Assembly: GCA_040223615.1 (NCBI GenBank)
Contig: JAVKFY010000036.1
Coordinates: 1-64,000 of the forward strand
Origin: JAVKFY01 sp040223615
Lineage (GTDB): Bacteria > Pseudomonadota > Alphaproteobacteria > GCA-2731375
Length of the DNA stretch: 64,000 nt
Reading direction: 5' to 3'
Part shown: positions 47,547 to 56,679 of the stretch, piece after piece
Position numbering within the stretch: position 1 is the stretch's first letter
How the letters are laid out: the number at the start of each line of letters is the position of its first letter
Translations under genes and position numbers: made by a program
The notes under the pieces: generated by a model
What the model was told of the DNA's origin: nothing
Database searches by the model: none
What the model saw: the letters and a program-made list of their open reading frames with translations, nothing else

Positions 47547-48172
47547 ACCACCGTATCCAATGGAGGTAATTGGCTAAGAGGTGTACCTAGCAAACAAGCG
47601 GCATAGCGACGGTTTGCCGACTCGTAACACCTACGGGCCACGTCCCTTTCCTGCGGCCGCCGACTCCGAAGCGCTCGACGCTTAATGGCCCTACACACCG
47701 GGATATCGACATTGTAGTGAAGGTGTTTGCATCGTTCCTCTACGGAGTCATCGTCAGGCACAGGACATGAGTCACTGACCTGTCTCGCCAATTCTCTAGC
47801 GGTCTCACCGCCTGGTCGAATCACACTGTCAACACGCAAACCACAACGCCGCTGGAAATTCTCAATGCTCTCCCAAAACTTTTCATCTGTAAGCGACGTG
47901 TGCGCGAACACGTCATCCGGGTAGTATCCGATCTTGCCAAGGAAAGCCTTCGTCACAATCACATCTGTTGGTGAGTTTATGACCGCTTCGGGCTCGACCG
48001 ATCGATTCAGCGAGATTGCGGACATCTTCTTATGATTCGACACATTTCTCTCCAAGGTTGTATATAATTCATAAAATACATCCTGAAGTTGACCATAACA
48101 AACAATTTCGAATGCGAGATCCAGTTCCTCCTTCGCGAGCTTCGACCATGGCCCATTTGCCACATGCCCCAT
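47540..48172 (-). CDS. Protein with a peptidoglycan-binding-like repeat and Cys-containing C-terminus
   Basis: This 210-residue ORF starts at ATG 48172, three bases after the acyl-CoA synthetase stop. Residues about 75-130 (AFLGKIGYYPDDVF, ENFQRRCGLRVDSVIRPGGE) fit the pattern of PG_binding_1-type repeats, which usually read FQxxxGLxVDGxxxPGG. The C-terminal part has spaced Cys residues (ERCKHLHYN, IPVCRAIKRR, RRCYESANRRYAACLLG). No signal peptide is seen from this start; an internal Met at about residue 50 is an alternative. Lower GC than its neighbours suggests horizontal origin. Function unknown. Confidence 0.55.
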   Translation of the reverse strand: MGHVANGPWSKLAKEELDLAFEIVCYGQLQDVFYELYTTLERNVSNHKKMSAISLNRSVEPEAVINSPTDVIVTKAFLGKIGYYPDDVFAHTSLTDEKFWESIENFQRRCGLRVDSVIRPGGETARELARQVSDSCPVPDDDSVEERCKHLHYNVDIPVCRAIKRRALRSRRPQERDVARRCYESANRRYAACLLGTPLSQLPPLDTVVW

Positions 48173-48175
48173 GCT

Positions 48176-49807
48176 TCACTCGATAGAATGCGCGAGTTCC
48201 CGCTCGCGCAACTCCCGCCGGATCACCTTGCCGGACGCGGTGACCGGGATTTCGGCGATGAACTCGATGGCCCGGGGCACTTCGTGGCGGGCCAGGCGGG
48301 CGCGGACGTGGGCGCGGAGTTCCTCCACCAGTTCGTCGGAGCCGGCGTGGCCGTCGGCGGGAACGACGAAGGCCTTGATGGATTCGGTGCGGACCGGGTC
48401 GGGCACGCCGACGACGGCGGCCAGGCGCACCGCCGGGTGGCCGAGCAGGCAGTCCTCGATCTCGCCGGGGCCGATGCGGTAGCCGGACGAGGTGATGACG
48501 TCGTCGGTGCGGCCGACGAACCAGGTGAAGCCGTCCTCGTCCTTGACCCCGCGGTCGCCGGTCAGCAGCCAGTCGCCGGCATATTTCTCCGCCGTCGCCT
48601 GTGGGTTGTTCCAGTATTCCAGCAGCATCACCGGGTCGGGCCGGGCGAACGCGATATGGCCCTCCTCGCCGGCCGGCAGCTCGTTGCCCTCGTCGTCGAC
48701 GATGCCCATGACGTGGCCCGGCGTGACCCGGCCGAGCGAGCCATAGTGCGGGTCCATCAGCTTCGGCAGGTGGCCCATGCACATGTTGCACTCGGTCTGG
48801 CCGTAGCCCTCGCCGACCTTGATGCCGAAGCGCTCTTCGGCCCAGGCCAGGGTGTCGGCGCCGACGCTCTCGCCGCCGCTGAACAGGCTGCGCAGCATCG
48901 TCTTCGGCGGGTTCGGCACCTGGCGCATCAGCTTCAGCATGGTCGGCACCAGCAGCGCGTTGCGCACCTCGTGGCGCGCCATCATCGCCATCGCCGCCTC
49001 CGGGTCGAACCGGCCGGCGGTGCGGAAGGCCAGCACCGGCTTGCCGTGGCGCCAGGCCGGCATCAGCACGTCCATCAGCCCGGCGATCCAGGCCCAGTCG
49101 GCCGGCGACCACATGATGTCGCCGTCCTGGCCGAAGAAGTCGGTGAGCACGTCGAAGCCCGGCACCTGGCCGCAGAAGCCGCGATGCGCGTGCAGGGCGC
49201 CCTTCGGCTGGCCCGTCGTGCCCGACGTGTAGATCAGGAAGGCCGGCTCTTCCTTGTCGGTGTCGATGGTGGCGAAGCTGTCGCGGGCGCGCTCCAGCAA
49301 CATATGGAAGTCGTCGGCGCCGGACTCCGCGCCGTCGGTCAGCAACACCGTGCCCAGGTCCGGCAGCTGGTCGCGGATCGGCACGATCTTGGAATAGTTG
49401 GCGCGGTCGGTGAGCAGCGCCTTGGCGCCGCAGTCGCCCAGCCGGAACCGCAACGCATCCATCTCGAACAGCGTGTAGAGCGGCACCGAGATCGCGCCCA
49501 GCTTCCAGCAGGCCAGGTGCGCCGCCGCCGTCTCCGGCCCCTGCCCGAGCAGGATACCGACCCGGTCGCCCTTGGCGATGCCGATCCCGGCCAGCAGGTT
49601 GGCGGCGCGGTTCGCGAGCCGCTGCATGTCGCGGAAGCTGTAGCGGGTGACCTGCCCGTCCGCCGCCTCGAAGATCAGCGCCAGCGCGTCGGGCTGCGTC
49701 GCAGCGTGGCGGTCGCAGACATCGGCGGCGATGTTGTAGCGCTCCGGAATGTCCCAGCGGAACGAGCTGTAGACCTCTTCGTAGGTGGCGGCCGGTTTCG
49801 GATGCAT
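48176..49807 (-). CDS. AMP-forming acyl-CoA synthetase (acetyl-CoA synthetase-like)
   Basis: It activates a carboxylic acid to its CoA thioester via an adenylate. The ATG at 49807 gives 543 residues. ANL-family motifs are AFLIYTSGTTGQPKGALHAH (A3), GEGYGQTECNMCMG (A5), LLTGDRGVKDEDGFTWFVGR (A7/A8 hinge), SSGYRIGPGEIE, and the catalytic Lys in TASGKVIRREL (A10). Substrate is unclear; the sequence is nearest in style to acetyl/propionyl or medium-chain synthetases. A frame open to 50176 overlaps divergent trmFO and is rejected. Confidence 0.92.
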   Translation of the reverse strand: MHPKPAATYEEVYSSFRWDIPERYNIAADVCDRHAATQPDALALIFEAADGQVTRYSFRDMQRLANRAANLLAGIGIAKGDRVGILLGQGPETAAAHLACWKLGAISVPLYTLFEMDALRFRLGDCGAKALLTDRANYSKIVPIRDQLPDLGTVLLTDGAESGADDFHMLLERARDSFATIDTDKEEPAFLIYTSGTTGQPKGALHAHRGFCGQVPGFDVLTDFFGQDGDIMWSPADWAWIAGLMDVLMPAWRHGKPVLAFRTAGRFDPEAAMAMMARHEVRNALLVPTMLKLMRQVPNPPKTMLRSLFSGGESVGADTLAWAEERFGIKVGEGYGQTECNMCMGHLPKLMDPHYGSLGRVTPGHVMGIVDDEGNELPAGEEGHIAFARPDPVMLLEYWNNPQATAEKYAGDWLLTGDRGVKDEDGFTWFVGRTDDVITSSGYRIGPGEIEDCLLGHPAVRLAAVVGVPDPVRTESIKAFVVPADGHAGSDELVEELRAHVRARLARHEVPRAIEFIAEIPVTASGKVIRRELRERELAHSIE

Positions 49808-49873
49808 GGTGTTTCTTCTGTAACGTGATGGCCGGTTGCGCCGACGCCCCGGGCGGCGTAAGCCTCGCCGACG

Positions 49874-51229
49874 ATGACACAACCGATCCACATCATAGGC
49901 GGCGGTCTGGCCGGTTCGGAAGCCGCGTGGCAGGCGGCGCGGGCCGGCGTGCCGGTGGTGCTGCACGAGATGCGCCCCGTGCGCGGCACCGAGGCGCACC
50001 AGGGCGGCGGGCTGGCCGAACTGGTCTGCTCCAACTCGTTCCGCTCCGACGACGCCGCGCACAACGCCGTCGGCCTGCTGCACGAGGAGATGCGGCGGTG
50101 CGGCTCCCTGATCCTGGCCTGTGCCGACCAGCACAAGGTGCCGGCCGGCGGCGCGCTGGCGGTCGACCGCGAGCATTTCTCCGCCGCGGTGCAGGCGGCG
50201 CTGGAGGGGGAACCGCTGGTCGAGATCGCGCGCGAGGAGATCGACGGCCTGCCGCCGGCAGCCTGGGACAGCGTGATCGTCGCCACCGGGCCGCTGACCT
50301 CGCCAGGATTGGCGCAGGCAATCCGCGACCTCACCGGCGAAGAGTCACTGGCCTTCTTCGACGCCATCGCGCCGATCGTGCATCGCGACAGCATCGACAT
50401 GGACAAGGCGTGGTTTCAATCGCGGTACGACAAGATCGGCCCCGGCGGCACCGGGCGTGACTACATCAACTGCCCGATGGACAAGGCCCAGTATGACGGC
50501 TTCATCGCCGCGCTGCTGGCAGCGGAGAAGACCGCGTTCAAGGACTGGGAGCGCGACACGCCGTACTTCGAAGGCTGCCTGCCGATCGAGGTGATGGCCG
50601 AGCGCGGGCCAGAGACGCTGCGCTACGGGCCGATGAAGCCGGTCGGCCTGACCAATCCGCACGACCCGGAGAAGCCCTGGGCGGTGGTTCAGCTACGGCA
50701 GGACAACAAGCTGGGCACGCTCTACAACATCGTCGGCTTCCAGACCAAGCTGAAGCATGGCGAACAGGGCCGCGTGTTCCGCGCCATCCCCGGCCTGGAG
50801 AACGCGCAGTTCGCGCGGCTGGGCGGCATCCACCGCAACACGTTCCTCAACAGCCCGCGCCTGCTGGACCAGACCTGTCGCCTCAAGGCCGAGCCGCGCC
50901 TGCGCTTCGCCGGCCAGGTGACCGGCGTGGAGGGCTATGTCGAGAGCGCCGCCATCGGCCTGCTGACCGGACGCTTCGCCGCCGCCGAACGACTCGGCCT
51001 GGCGCCGTCGCGGCCGCCGGAGACGACGGCGCTGGGCGCGCTGATCGGCCACATCACCGGCGGCGCGGAGAGCGACACCTTCCAGCCGATGAACGTGAAC
51101 TTCGGCCTGTTCCCGCCGCTCGACCTGCCGCGCAAGGAACGCAAGGGCCGCGCCGGCAAGGAACGCGTCAGCGCCCGCGCGCTGGCCGACCTCGATGCCT
51201 GGCTTGGCCGGGCTCAGGCGGCGGAGTAG
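49874..51229 (+). CDS. trmFO: Methylenetetrahydrofolate-tRNA-(uracil-54-C5)-methyltransferase
   Basis: It makes ribothymidine-54 in the T-loop of tRNA with methylene-THF and FAD. At 451 residues it has the FAD dinucleotide motif IHIIGGGLAGSEAAWQAA, GGLAELVCSNSFRSDDAAHN with a conserved Cys, and YINCPMDKAQYDGF. GCLPIEVMAERGPETLRYGP, NIVGFQTKLKHGEQ and FQPMNVNFGLFPPL are also characteristic. Together with tgt and queA it adds to the tRNA-modification content of this region. Confidence 0.97.
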   Translation: MTQPIHIIGGGLAGSEAAWQAARAGVPVVLHEMRPVRGTEAHQGGGLAELVCSNSFRSDDAAHNAVGLLHEEMRRCGSLILACADQHKVPAGGALAVDREHFSAAVQAALEGEPLVEIAREEIDGLPPAAWDSVIVATGPLTSPGLAQAIRDLTGEESLAFFDAIAPIVHRDSIDMDKAWFQSRYDKIGPGGTGRDYINCPMDKAQYDGFIAALLAAEKTAFKDWERDTPYFEGCLPIEVMAERGPETLRYGPMKPVGLTNPHDPEKPWAVVQLRQDNKLGTLYNIVGFQTKLKHGEQGRVFRAIPGLENAQFARLGGIHRNTFLNSPRLLDQTCRLKAEPRLRFAGQVTGVEGYVESAAIGLLTGRFAAAERLGLAPSRPPETTALGALIGHITGGAESDTFQPMNVNFGLFPPLDLPRKERKGRAGKERVSARALADLDAWLGRAQAAE

Positions 51230-51244
51230 ATGCCTGCCCGTGCC

Positions 51245-51340
51245 GCGTCATCCCGGCGCGCGTCGCGAGGCCCGGGATCGCCGGTCGATGACACGTAAAC
51301 CGCAAGCCGGTCATGCCGGGTCGAGCCCGGCATGACGCTT
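51245..51340. repeat. REP-like palindromes downstream of trmFO
   Basis: GTCATGCCGGG-TCGAG-CCCGGCATGAC (51310-51336) is a perfect 11-bp stem with a five-base loop. A second, imperfect palindrome precedes it (GTCATCCCGG near 51249 facing CCGGGATCGCC near 51273). Both belong to the GTCATxCCGGG class of intergenic repeats. The perfect one could also terminate trmFO transcription, although no T-run follows. Confidence 0.7.
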
Positions 51341-51405
51341 CCGTGGCGAGCACCTTTCGATCCCGCCGGAACCATCGCCCTGCCGCCTTGCGCTAACACC
51401 GTCGC

Positions 51406-52155
51406 ATGCTGACCGACCTTTCGATGCTGGCGCTGGTCGCCGGGACCTTTCTGCTCGCCGGATTCGTGAAGGGCGTGGTCGGGCTCGGCCTGCCCGCCGT
51501 CTCGCTCGGCATCCTGACCGCGACCATCGGCCTGCCGCCGGCGATGGCGATCCTGCTCATTCCTTCCTTCGCCACCAACCTGTGGCAGGCGGTCGACGGC
51601 GGCCACGGGCGCATGCTGCTGCGCACGCTGTGGCCGTTCCTGGTGCCAGCGGTCGGTTGCGTGTGGCTGGGCGCGCATGCGCTGCGCGCCGTCGACATCG
51701 ACTTGCTGGCCGCGCTGCTCGGCCTGCTGCTGGTGATCTACGCCAGCTTCGGGCTGCTGCGGCCGTCCTTCCGGGTGTCGCGCAGGAACTACGCGGTGGC
51801 GGTGATCTGCGGGCTGATCAACGGCGTGTTGTCCGGCATGACCGGCTCGTTCGTGGTGCCGGGAGCGTTCTACCTGCAGGCCATCGGCCTGACTCGCGAC
51901 CAGCTGGTGCAGGCGATGGGCATCGTGTTCACCGCGTCGACGACGATGCTGGCCTTCGCGCTCGGCGGGCAGCAGTTGTTGACCTGGGAACTGGGGGTCG
52001 TGTCGGGCATCGCACTGGTGCCGGCGCTGGCCGGCATGGCGATCGGCCAGGTGTTGCGCCGGCGACTGTCGGAAAGCGGCTTCCGACGCGTGTTCCTGCT
52101 CAGCCTGCTGGTGCTGGGCGGCTACATCCTGGTGCGATCGCTGTCGAGTCTCTGA
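51406..52155 (+). CDS. TauE/SafE-family sulfite/sulfonate exporter-like permease
   Basis: This integral membrane protein of 249 residues has about eight spans. The TauE/SafE pattern is visible at the N-terminus (FLLAGFVKGVVGLGLPAVSL) and at the mid-point repeat (AVAVICGLINGVLSGMTGSF). The family moves sulfite, sulfonates or related anions; the substrate here is unknown. It is a single gene from ATG 51406 with ordinary spacing. Confidence 0.9.
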   Translation: MLTDLSMLALVAGTFLLAGFVKGVVGLGLPAVSLGILTATIGLPPAMAILLIPSFATNLWQAVDGGHGRMLLRTLWPFLVPAVGCVWLGAHALRAVDIDLLAALLGLLLVIYASFGLLRPSFRVSRRNYAVAVICGLINGVLSGMTGSFVVPGAFYLQAIGLTRDQLVQAMGIVFTASTTMLAFALGGQQLLTWELGVVSGIALVPALAGMAIGQVLRRRLSESGFRRVFLLSLLVLGGYILVRSLSSL

Positions 52156-52193
52156 TTGTTCCTCTTTTGTACCGACACGGTTAGACTGCGGCG

Positions 52194-53393
52194 ATGAGCG
52201 TCGAGTCGACACCGCTTCGAATCGCCGCCGCCGACGGCCGGCGGCTGATCCTGGCGTTGCAGGGTCTGGCCGCGCCGCCGCGCCGGCGGCTCGACGGCGA
52301 CCAGTTGCACGCTCTGATCGGCGATCTCGGCTACGTCCAGGTCGACTCGATCCAGTGGGTCGAGCGCGCCCACCACATGATCCTGGCAAGCCGGCGCGAG
52401 ACCTACCGCCCGGAACACCTGCGCCGGCTGCTGGAGGACGAGGCGCGGCTGTTCGAGAACTGGACGCACGACGCCTCGATCATCCCGGCCGACTACTTCC
52501 CCTACTGGAACCGCAAGTTCAGCCGTGAAGGCGAAGCGATCCGGCAGCGCTTCATCCGCTGGCGCGGGCACGACGCGGTCGAGGCCGTCGAGGCGGTGAT
52601 CGAACACATCCGCGATCATGGTCCGGTCATGGCGCGCGACCTGAACGACGCGCCGACCGGCAAGCAGCGCGGCTGGTGGGACTGGCACGCCGGCAAGACC
52701 GCGCTGGAATACCTGTGGCGCACCGGCCGGGTGATGATCGCCCGCCGGCAAGGCTTCCAGAAGGTCTACGAGCTGACCGAGCGGGTGTTGCCGGCGCACC
52801 TGCACGGCACCGAGGCCGACCACGACGCCTATGTCGACTGGGCCTGCCGCGGCGCCTTGCAGCGGCTGGGCTTCGGCTCGCCCGGCGACATCGCCCGGTT
52901 CTGGAATCTGGTCACCATCGACGAGGCGAAGGACTGGTGCCAGCGCCACCTGGGCCGCGAGGCGGTGCCGGTCGTGGTGGAAACCGCCGACGGTTCGCGA
53001 CCGAAGCAGCTCCTGGCCCGGCCGGACATCGAGGCGCTGCTCGCCGACCTGCCGCCGCCGCCGCCGCGGCTGCGCGCGCTGAACCCGTTCGATCCCGTGC
53101 TGCGCGACCGCAACCGGCTGAACTGGCTATTCGGCTTCGACTATCGGATCGAGATTTTCGTGCCGGCGCCGCAGCGGAAGTACGGCTACTACATCTTCCC
53201 GTTGCTGGACGGGGACCGGCTGATTGGCCGGCTGGACATGAAGGCCGAACGCAGCGCCGACACGCTGGCCGCCAGCAAGCTGTGGCTGGAGCCAAAGCAG
53301 AAATGGAGCGCCGCGCGCCAGAAACGCCTGGAAGCGGAGCTGGAACGGCAGCGCAAACTGGTCGGGTTGGGACATTTCACCGCACCGGGGTGA
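52194..53393 (+). CDS. AlkX/YcaQ-like winged-helix DNA glycosylase
   Basis: This 399-residue HTH_42-family protein starts at ATG 52194. The family are DNA glycosylases: AlkZ members carry a QxQ catalytic motif and YcaQ/AlkX members a QxD motif. Here the sequence DLGYVQVDSIQWVERAHHMI contains QVD, fitting the AlkX type that acts on nitrogen-mustard and alkylated DNA. Other family segments are LFENWTHDASIIPADYFPYW, GWWDWHAGKTALEYLW and LNPFDPVLRDRNRL. The gene end overlaps the convergent agmatine deiminase by 17 bases. Confidence 0.87.
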   Translation: MSVESTPLRIAAADGRRLILALQGLAAPPRRRLDGDQLHALIGDLGYVQVDSIQWVERAHHMILASRRETYRPEHLRRLLEDEARLFENWTHDASIIPADYFPYWNRKFSREGEAIRQRFIRWRGHDAVEAVEAVIEHIRDHGPVMARDLNDAPTGKQRGWWDWHAGKTALEYLWRTGRVMIARRQGFQKVYELTERVLPAHLHGTEADHDAYVDWACRGALQRLGFGSPGDIARFWNLVTIDEAKDWCQRHLGREAVPVVVETADGSRPKQLLARPDIEALLADLPPPPPRLRALNPFDPVLRDRNRLNWLFGFDYRIEIFVPAPQRKYGYYIFPLLDGDRLIGRLDMKAERSADTLAASKLWLEPKQKWSAARQKRLEAELERQRKLVGLGHFTAPG

Positions 53394-54414
53394 TCGGGCC
53401 CTCGGGTTGCTGCTGGGTGATGCAGTGCAGGCCGCCGCCGCCCTCGACGATGATCGAGGCGTCGATCTGGACCACCACGCGGTCCGGGAAGACGCGGCCG
53501 ATGATGGTGGCGGCCGCGTCGTCGGCGGAATCGTCGAAGCGCGGCACGATCACCGCGCCGTTGGCGATGTAGAAGTTCACGTAGGAACGCGACAGCGGCC
53601 CGTGCTGGCCCAGCGCCGGCGACGGGTGCGGCAGCTCGATGATCTCCAGCGTCCGCCCGGCAGCGTCGGTTGCCTGTGCCAGGCGGTCACGGTTGGCCAC
53701 GAGGCGAGCGAAGCTGGGGTCGTCCTCGCGCTCGGGCATCGCCACCATGACCACGCCGGGCGCAACGAAGCGGGCGCAGTTGTCGATGTGACCATCGGTC
53801 TCGTCGTACATCAGGCCGCTTTCCAGCCAGACCATCCGCCGGGCCCCGAGGTGCAGGGCCAGCCGTTCCTCGACCTGTTCGCGCGACAGCGTCGGATTGC
53901 GGTTGTCGTTCAGGATCGATTCCTCGGTGGCCAGCACGGTGCCGGCGCCGTCGACATGCACCGCCCCGCCTTCCAGCACCAGCGGACCGTCATAGCAGCG
54001 CATGCCAAGCCGATCGGCGATGGTCCGGGCCAGGGCGGCGTCCCTGTCGTAGGGGTGGTAGCGGTTGCCCCAGGCGTTGAAGCGCCAGGCCACGGCGGCG
54101 ACCGCGCCGTCCGCGTCGGTCACGAAAGTGGGGCCGCTATCGCGGGTCCAGCTGTCGTCGATCGGCAACGGCACGACCTCGACATTCTTGCCCAGCAACA
54201 GCCGCGCCTCGGCCTCGATCCCCGGCGGCACGATCATCGCCACCGGCTCGTAGGCGGCAATGGCACGGGCGACACCGGCATAGGCCTGGCAGGCCAGCGG
54301 GTGCAGTTCGCGCCACAGTTCGGTGCGCGCCGGCCAGGCCAGCCAGCAACGCGCGTGCGGCATCCACTCCGCCGGCATCGCGAAACCGTCCAGCGCCGGT
54401 AACGGCCCATCCAT
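53377..54414 (-). CDS. aguA: Agmatine deiminase
   Basis: It hydrolyses agmatine to N-carbamoylputrescine on the route to putrescine. The ATG at 54414 gives 345 residues, normal for the family. Active-site segments are PIDDSWTRDSGPTFV, ESILNDNRNPTLSREQVEER, DETDGHIDNCARFVAPG, and the nucleophile Cys in EGGGGLHCITQQQP. An open frame runs upstream to 54489 but lacks similarity. Convergent overlap with the AlkX-like gene. Confidence 0.94.
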   Translation of the reverse strand: MDGPLPALDGFAMPAEWMPHARCWLAWPARTELWRELHPLACQAYAGVARAIAAYEPVAMIVPPGIEAEARLLLGKNVEVVPLPIDDSWTRDSGPTFVTDADGAVAAVAWRFNAWGNRYHPYDRDAALARTIADRLGMRCYDGPLVLEGGAVHVDGAGTVLATEESILNDNRNPTLSREQVEERLALHLGARRMVWLESGLMYDETDGHIDNCARFVAPGVVMVAMPEREDDPSFARLVANRDRLAQATDAAGRTLEIIELPHPSPALGQHGPLSRSYVNFYIANGAVIVPRFDDSADDAAATIIGRVFPDRVVVQIDASIIVEGGGGLHCITQQQPEGPITPVR

Positions 54415-54590
54415 CAGCTGGGTCCATCCATCAGCGGTCCGCCCGGCAGCGACATGTTGCGCGCATTCCCATGGTATCGCCCATAACACAGGCGCCGGCG
54501 ACGGGCCAAGATTGCCCGCGTGCGCGAACGCCGCCGGCCGGTTAAGCTAAGCCAGGAGCAACCCCGAAAGCAGCAGGAGCTCGCCCGCCC

Positions 54591-55058
54591 ATGGCAGGAC
54601 GCATCGATGCACGTTTGTCCGAAATCGGCCTCACCATTCCCGACGCCCCGTCGCCGGCGGCCAACTACGTGCCCTACGTCATCGTCGGCAACATGGTCTA
54701 CGTCGCCGGCCAGGTGCCGTTCGTCGATGGCAAAATCGCCAAGACCGGCAAGGTCGGCCAGGACCTCGACACGGCCGAGGCCAAGACCATCGCGCGGATC
54801 TGCGCGGTCAACATCGTCGCCCAGGTGAAGGCGGCGTGCGGCGGCGACCTGGACAAGGTGAAGCGCTGCGTCGAGGTCGGCGGCTTCGTGAACTGCGTTG
54901 ACGGCTACGGCGAGCAGCCGGAGGTGATCAACGGCGCCAGCGACCTGATGGTCGAGGTGTTCGGCGATGCCGGCCGGCACGCCCGCTTCGCCGTCGGCAC
55001 CAACGCGCTGCCGCGCAACGTGCCGGTCGAAGTCAAGGCGGTGTTCGAGATCAGCTAG
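54591..55058 (+). CDS. RidA/YjgF-family protein
   Basis: This 155-residue RidA-superfamily protein starts at ATG 54591, with GCAGGAG upstream. Family segments are MVYVAGQVPFVDGKI, GGDLDKVKRCVEVGGFVN and ARFAVGTNALPRNVPVEVKA, the last including the Arg corresponding to the substrate-binding Arg of imine deaminases. It probably removes reactive enamines/imines or acts on a related small molecule. It may form an operon with the next gene (six-base gap). Confidence 0.92.
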   Translation: MAGRIDARLSEIGLTIPDAPSPAANYVPYVIVGNMVYVAGQVPFVDGKIAKTGKVGQDLDTAEAKTIARICAVNIVAQVKAACGGDLDKVKRCVEVGGFVNCVDGYGEQPEVINGASDLMVEVFGDAGRHARFAVGTNALPRNVPVEVKAVFEIS

Positions 55059-55064
55059 TCCACC

Positions 55065-56240
55065 ATGGCCGGACCTGAAGCCTCCGTCGTCCTCAAGGCT
55101 CTGAACCGCATCGCCGACGTGCCGGCGGCGGAGTGGGATGCGTGCGCCGGCACCGAGAACCCGTTCGTCAGCCACGCCTTCTTGTCCGCCCTGGAAGACT
55201 CGGGATGCGTCAGGCCGGAGACCGGCTGGGGCCCCTATCACCTGTTGATGGAAGACGAGGACGGCCACGCGGTCGGCGCGGTGCCGATGTATCTGAAGGG
55301 GCACAGCCAGGGCGAATACATCTTCGACCACGGCTGGGCCAACGCGCTGGAGCGCGCCGGCGGGCGCTACTATCCGAAGCTGCTGGTGGCGGTGCCGTTC
55401 GTGCCGGCGAGCGGGCCGCGGCTGCTGGTCCGGCCCGGGCCGAACGAGACGGAGATACGCGAGCACCTGATCACCGGATCGATCGAGGCGGCGAAGCAGC
55501 TCGGCACCTCGACCTTGCATTTCAACTTCGTCACCGAGCCGGAGTGGCAGCGGCTCGGCGCGCGCGGCCTGCTGCAGCGCACCGGCGAGCAGTTCCACTG
55601 GTACAACCGCGACTACGAGAGCTTCGACGGCTTCCTGGACGACCTGTCGTCACGCAAGCGCAAGACCATCCGCAAGGAACGCCGCGCGGCGATGGAGTCG
55701 GACATCGAGATCGAGGTCTATCAAGGTGACACGCTGCGCGAAGAGCACTGGGACGCGTTCTACCGCTTCTACATGGACACCGGCAGCCGCAAGTGGGGCC
55801 GGCCGTACCTGAACCGGCAGTTCTTCAGCCTGGTCAGCGAGCGGATGGGCGAGCGGATCGCGCTGATCATGTGCCGGCGCAACGGCGCCTGGATCGCCGG
55901 CGCGCTGAACTTCGTCGGCTCGGATTGCATCTACGGCCGGCACTGGGGCTGCGTGGAGGACCACCGGTTCCTGCATTTCGAGGCCTGCTATTACCGCGCC
56001 ATCGACTACGCGATCGAACACAAGCTGGCGCGCGTTGAGGCCGGCGCGCAGGGCCCGCACAAGCTGGCCCGCGGCTACCTGCCGACGCACATCTATTCCG
56101 CGCACTGGATCGAGAACCCGAGCTTCCGCCGCGCCGTCGAGGATTACCTGGAGCACGAGCGCGCCGAGGTCGACCGCGAGATCGAGTACCTGGAGGACTA
56201 CGCCCCGTTCAGGAAGGGCGAGCGGCCCGGCGAGACCTGA
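55065..56240 (+). CDS. FemAB/GNAT-like protein (DUF482 / peptidogalycan biosynthesis family)
   Basis: This 391-residue protein starts at ATG 55065, six bases after ridA. It matches the DUF482 family with NPFVSHAFLSALEDSGCV, GAVPMYLKGHSQGEYIFDHG, HFNFVTEPEWQRLGARGLL and GRHWGCVEDHRFLHFEACYY. The fold is related to N-acetyltransferases and FemAB aminoacyltransferases. The real substrate is unknown; family annotation to peptidoglycan is tentative. Cytoplasmic, with no signal peptide. Confidence 0.9.
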   Translation: MAGPEASVVLKALNRIADVPAAEWDACAGTENPFVSHAFLSALEDSGCVRPETGWGPYHLLMEDEDGHAVGAVPMYLKGHSQGEYIFDHGWANALERAGGRYYPKLLVAVPFVPASGPRLLVRPGPNETEIREHLITGSIEAAKQLGTSTLHFNFVTEPEWQRLGARGLLQRTGEQFHWYNRDYESFDGFLDDLSSRKRKTIRKERRAAMESDIEIEVYQGDTLREEHWDAFYRFYMDTGSRKWGRPYLNRQFFSLVSERMGERIALIMCRRNGAWIAGALNFVGSDCIYGRHWGCVEDHRFLHFEACYYRAIDYAIEHKLARVEAGAQGPHKLARGYLPTHIYSAHWIENPSFRRAVEDYLEHERAEVDREIEYLEDYAPFRKGERPGET

Positions 56241-56295
56241 CAGTCGGCGGCTCCGCAACGGCCGCTGCAGACATGACGAGAAGGAGAAGGCGAGC

Positions 56296-56670
56296 ATGCA
56301 GAGACGGGATTTCCTGCGCATGGCCACCCTTGGTGTCATCGCAATCGCCGCCGGGCGGGCGGAAGCCCACCACGGCTGGGGCTGGGCCACCGACGAGGAG
56401 TTCGAGATCTCCGGCGTCGTGGAATCAATCCGGCTGGGCAACCCGCATGGCGAGGTCGACATCGTCGTCGACGGCGCACTTTGGACCATCGAGGTCGGGC
56501 AGCCCTGGCGCAACGAGCGCGCCGGCTTGACCGCGGAGCGCCTGGCCAAGGGGACGACAATCCTGGTGCACGGTCACCGCTCCAAGAAGCCCGACGCGCG
56601 GCTGGTGAAGGCCGAACGCGTGGTGATCGCCGGCAAGAACTACGATCTGTACCCGGAACGGGAGTCGTAG
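56296..56670 (+). CDS. Small secreted protein, DUF6152-like
   Basis: This 124-residue protein starts at ATG 56296 after AAGGAG. It carries a twin-arginine-type signal (QRRDFLRMATLGVIAIAAG, cleavage near AEA). The mature part begins HHGWGWATDEEFEISGVVE and has a beta-rich core with NPHGEVDIVVDGALWTIEV, the pattern of DUF6152 proteins. It lies nine bases before the next membrane-protein gene, which looks like its usual partner. Function unknown; a periplasmic ligand-binding or cofactor-related role is possible because the mature start is His-rich. Confidence 0.78.
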   Translation: MQRRDFLRMATLGVIAIAAGRAEAHHGWGWATDEEFEISGVVESIRLGNPHGEVDIVVDGALWTIEVGQPWRNERAGLTAERLAKGTTILVHGHRSKKPDARLVKAERVVIAGKNYDLYPERES

Positions 56671-56679
56671 CGCGCGCCG

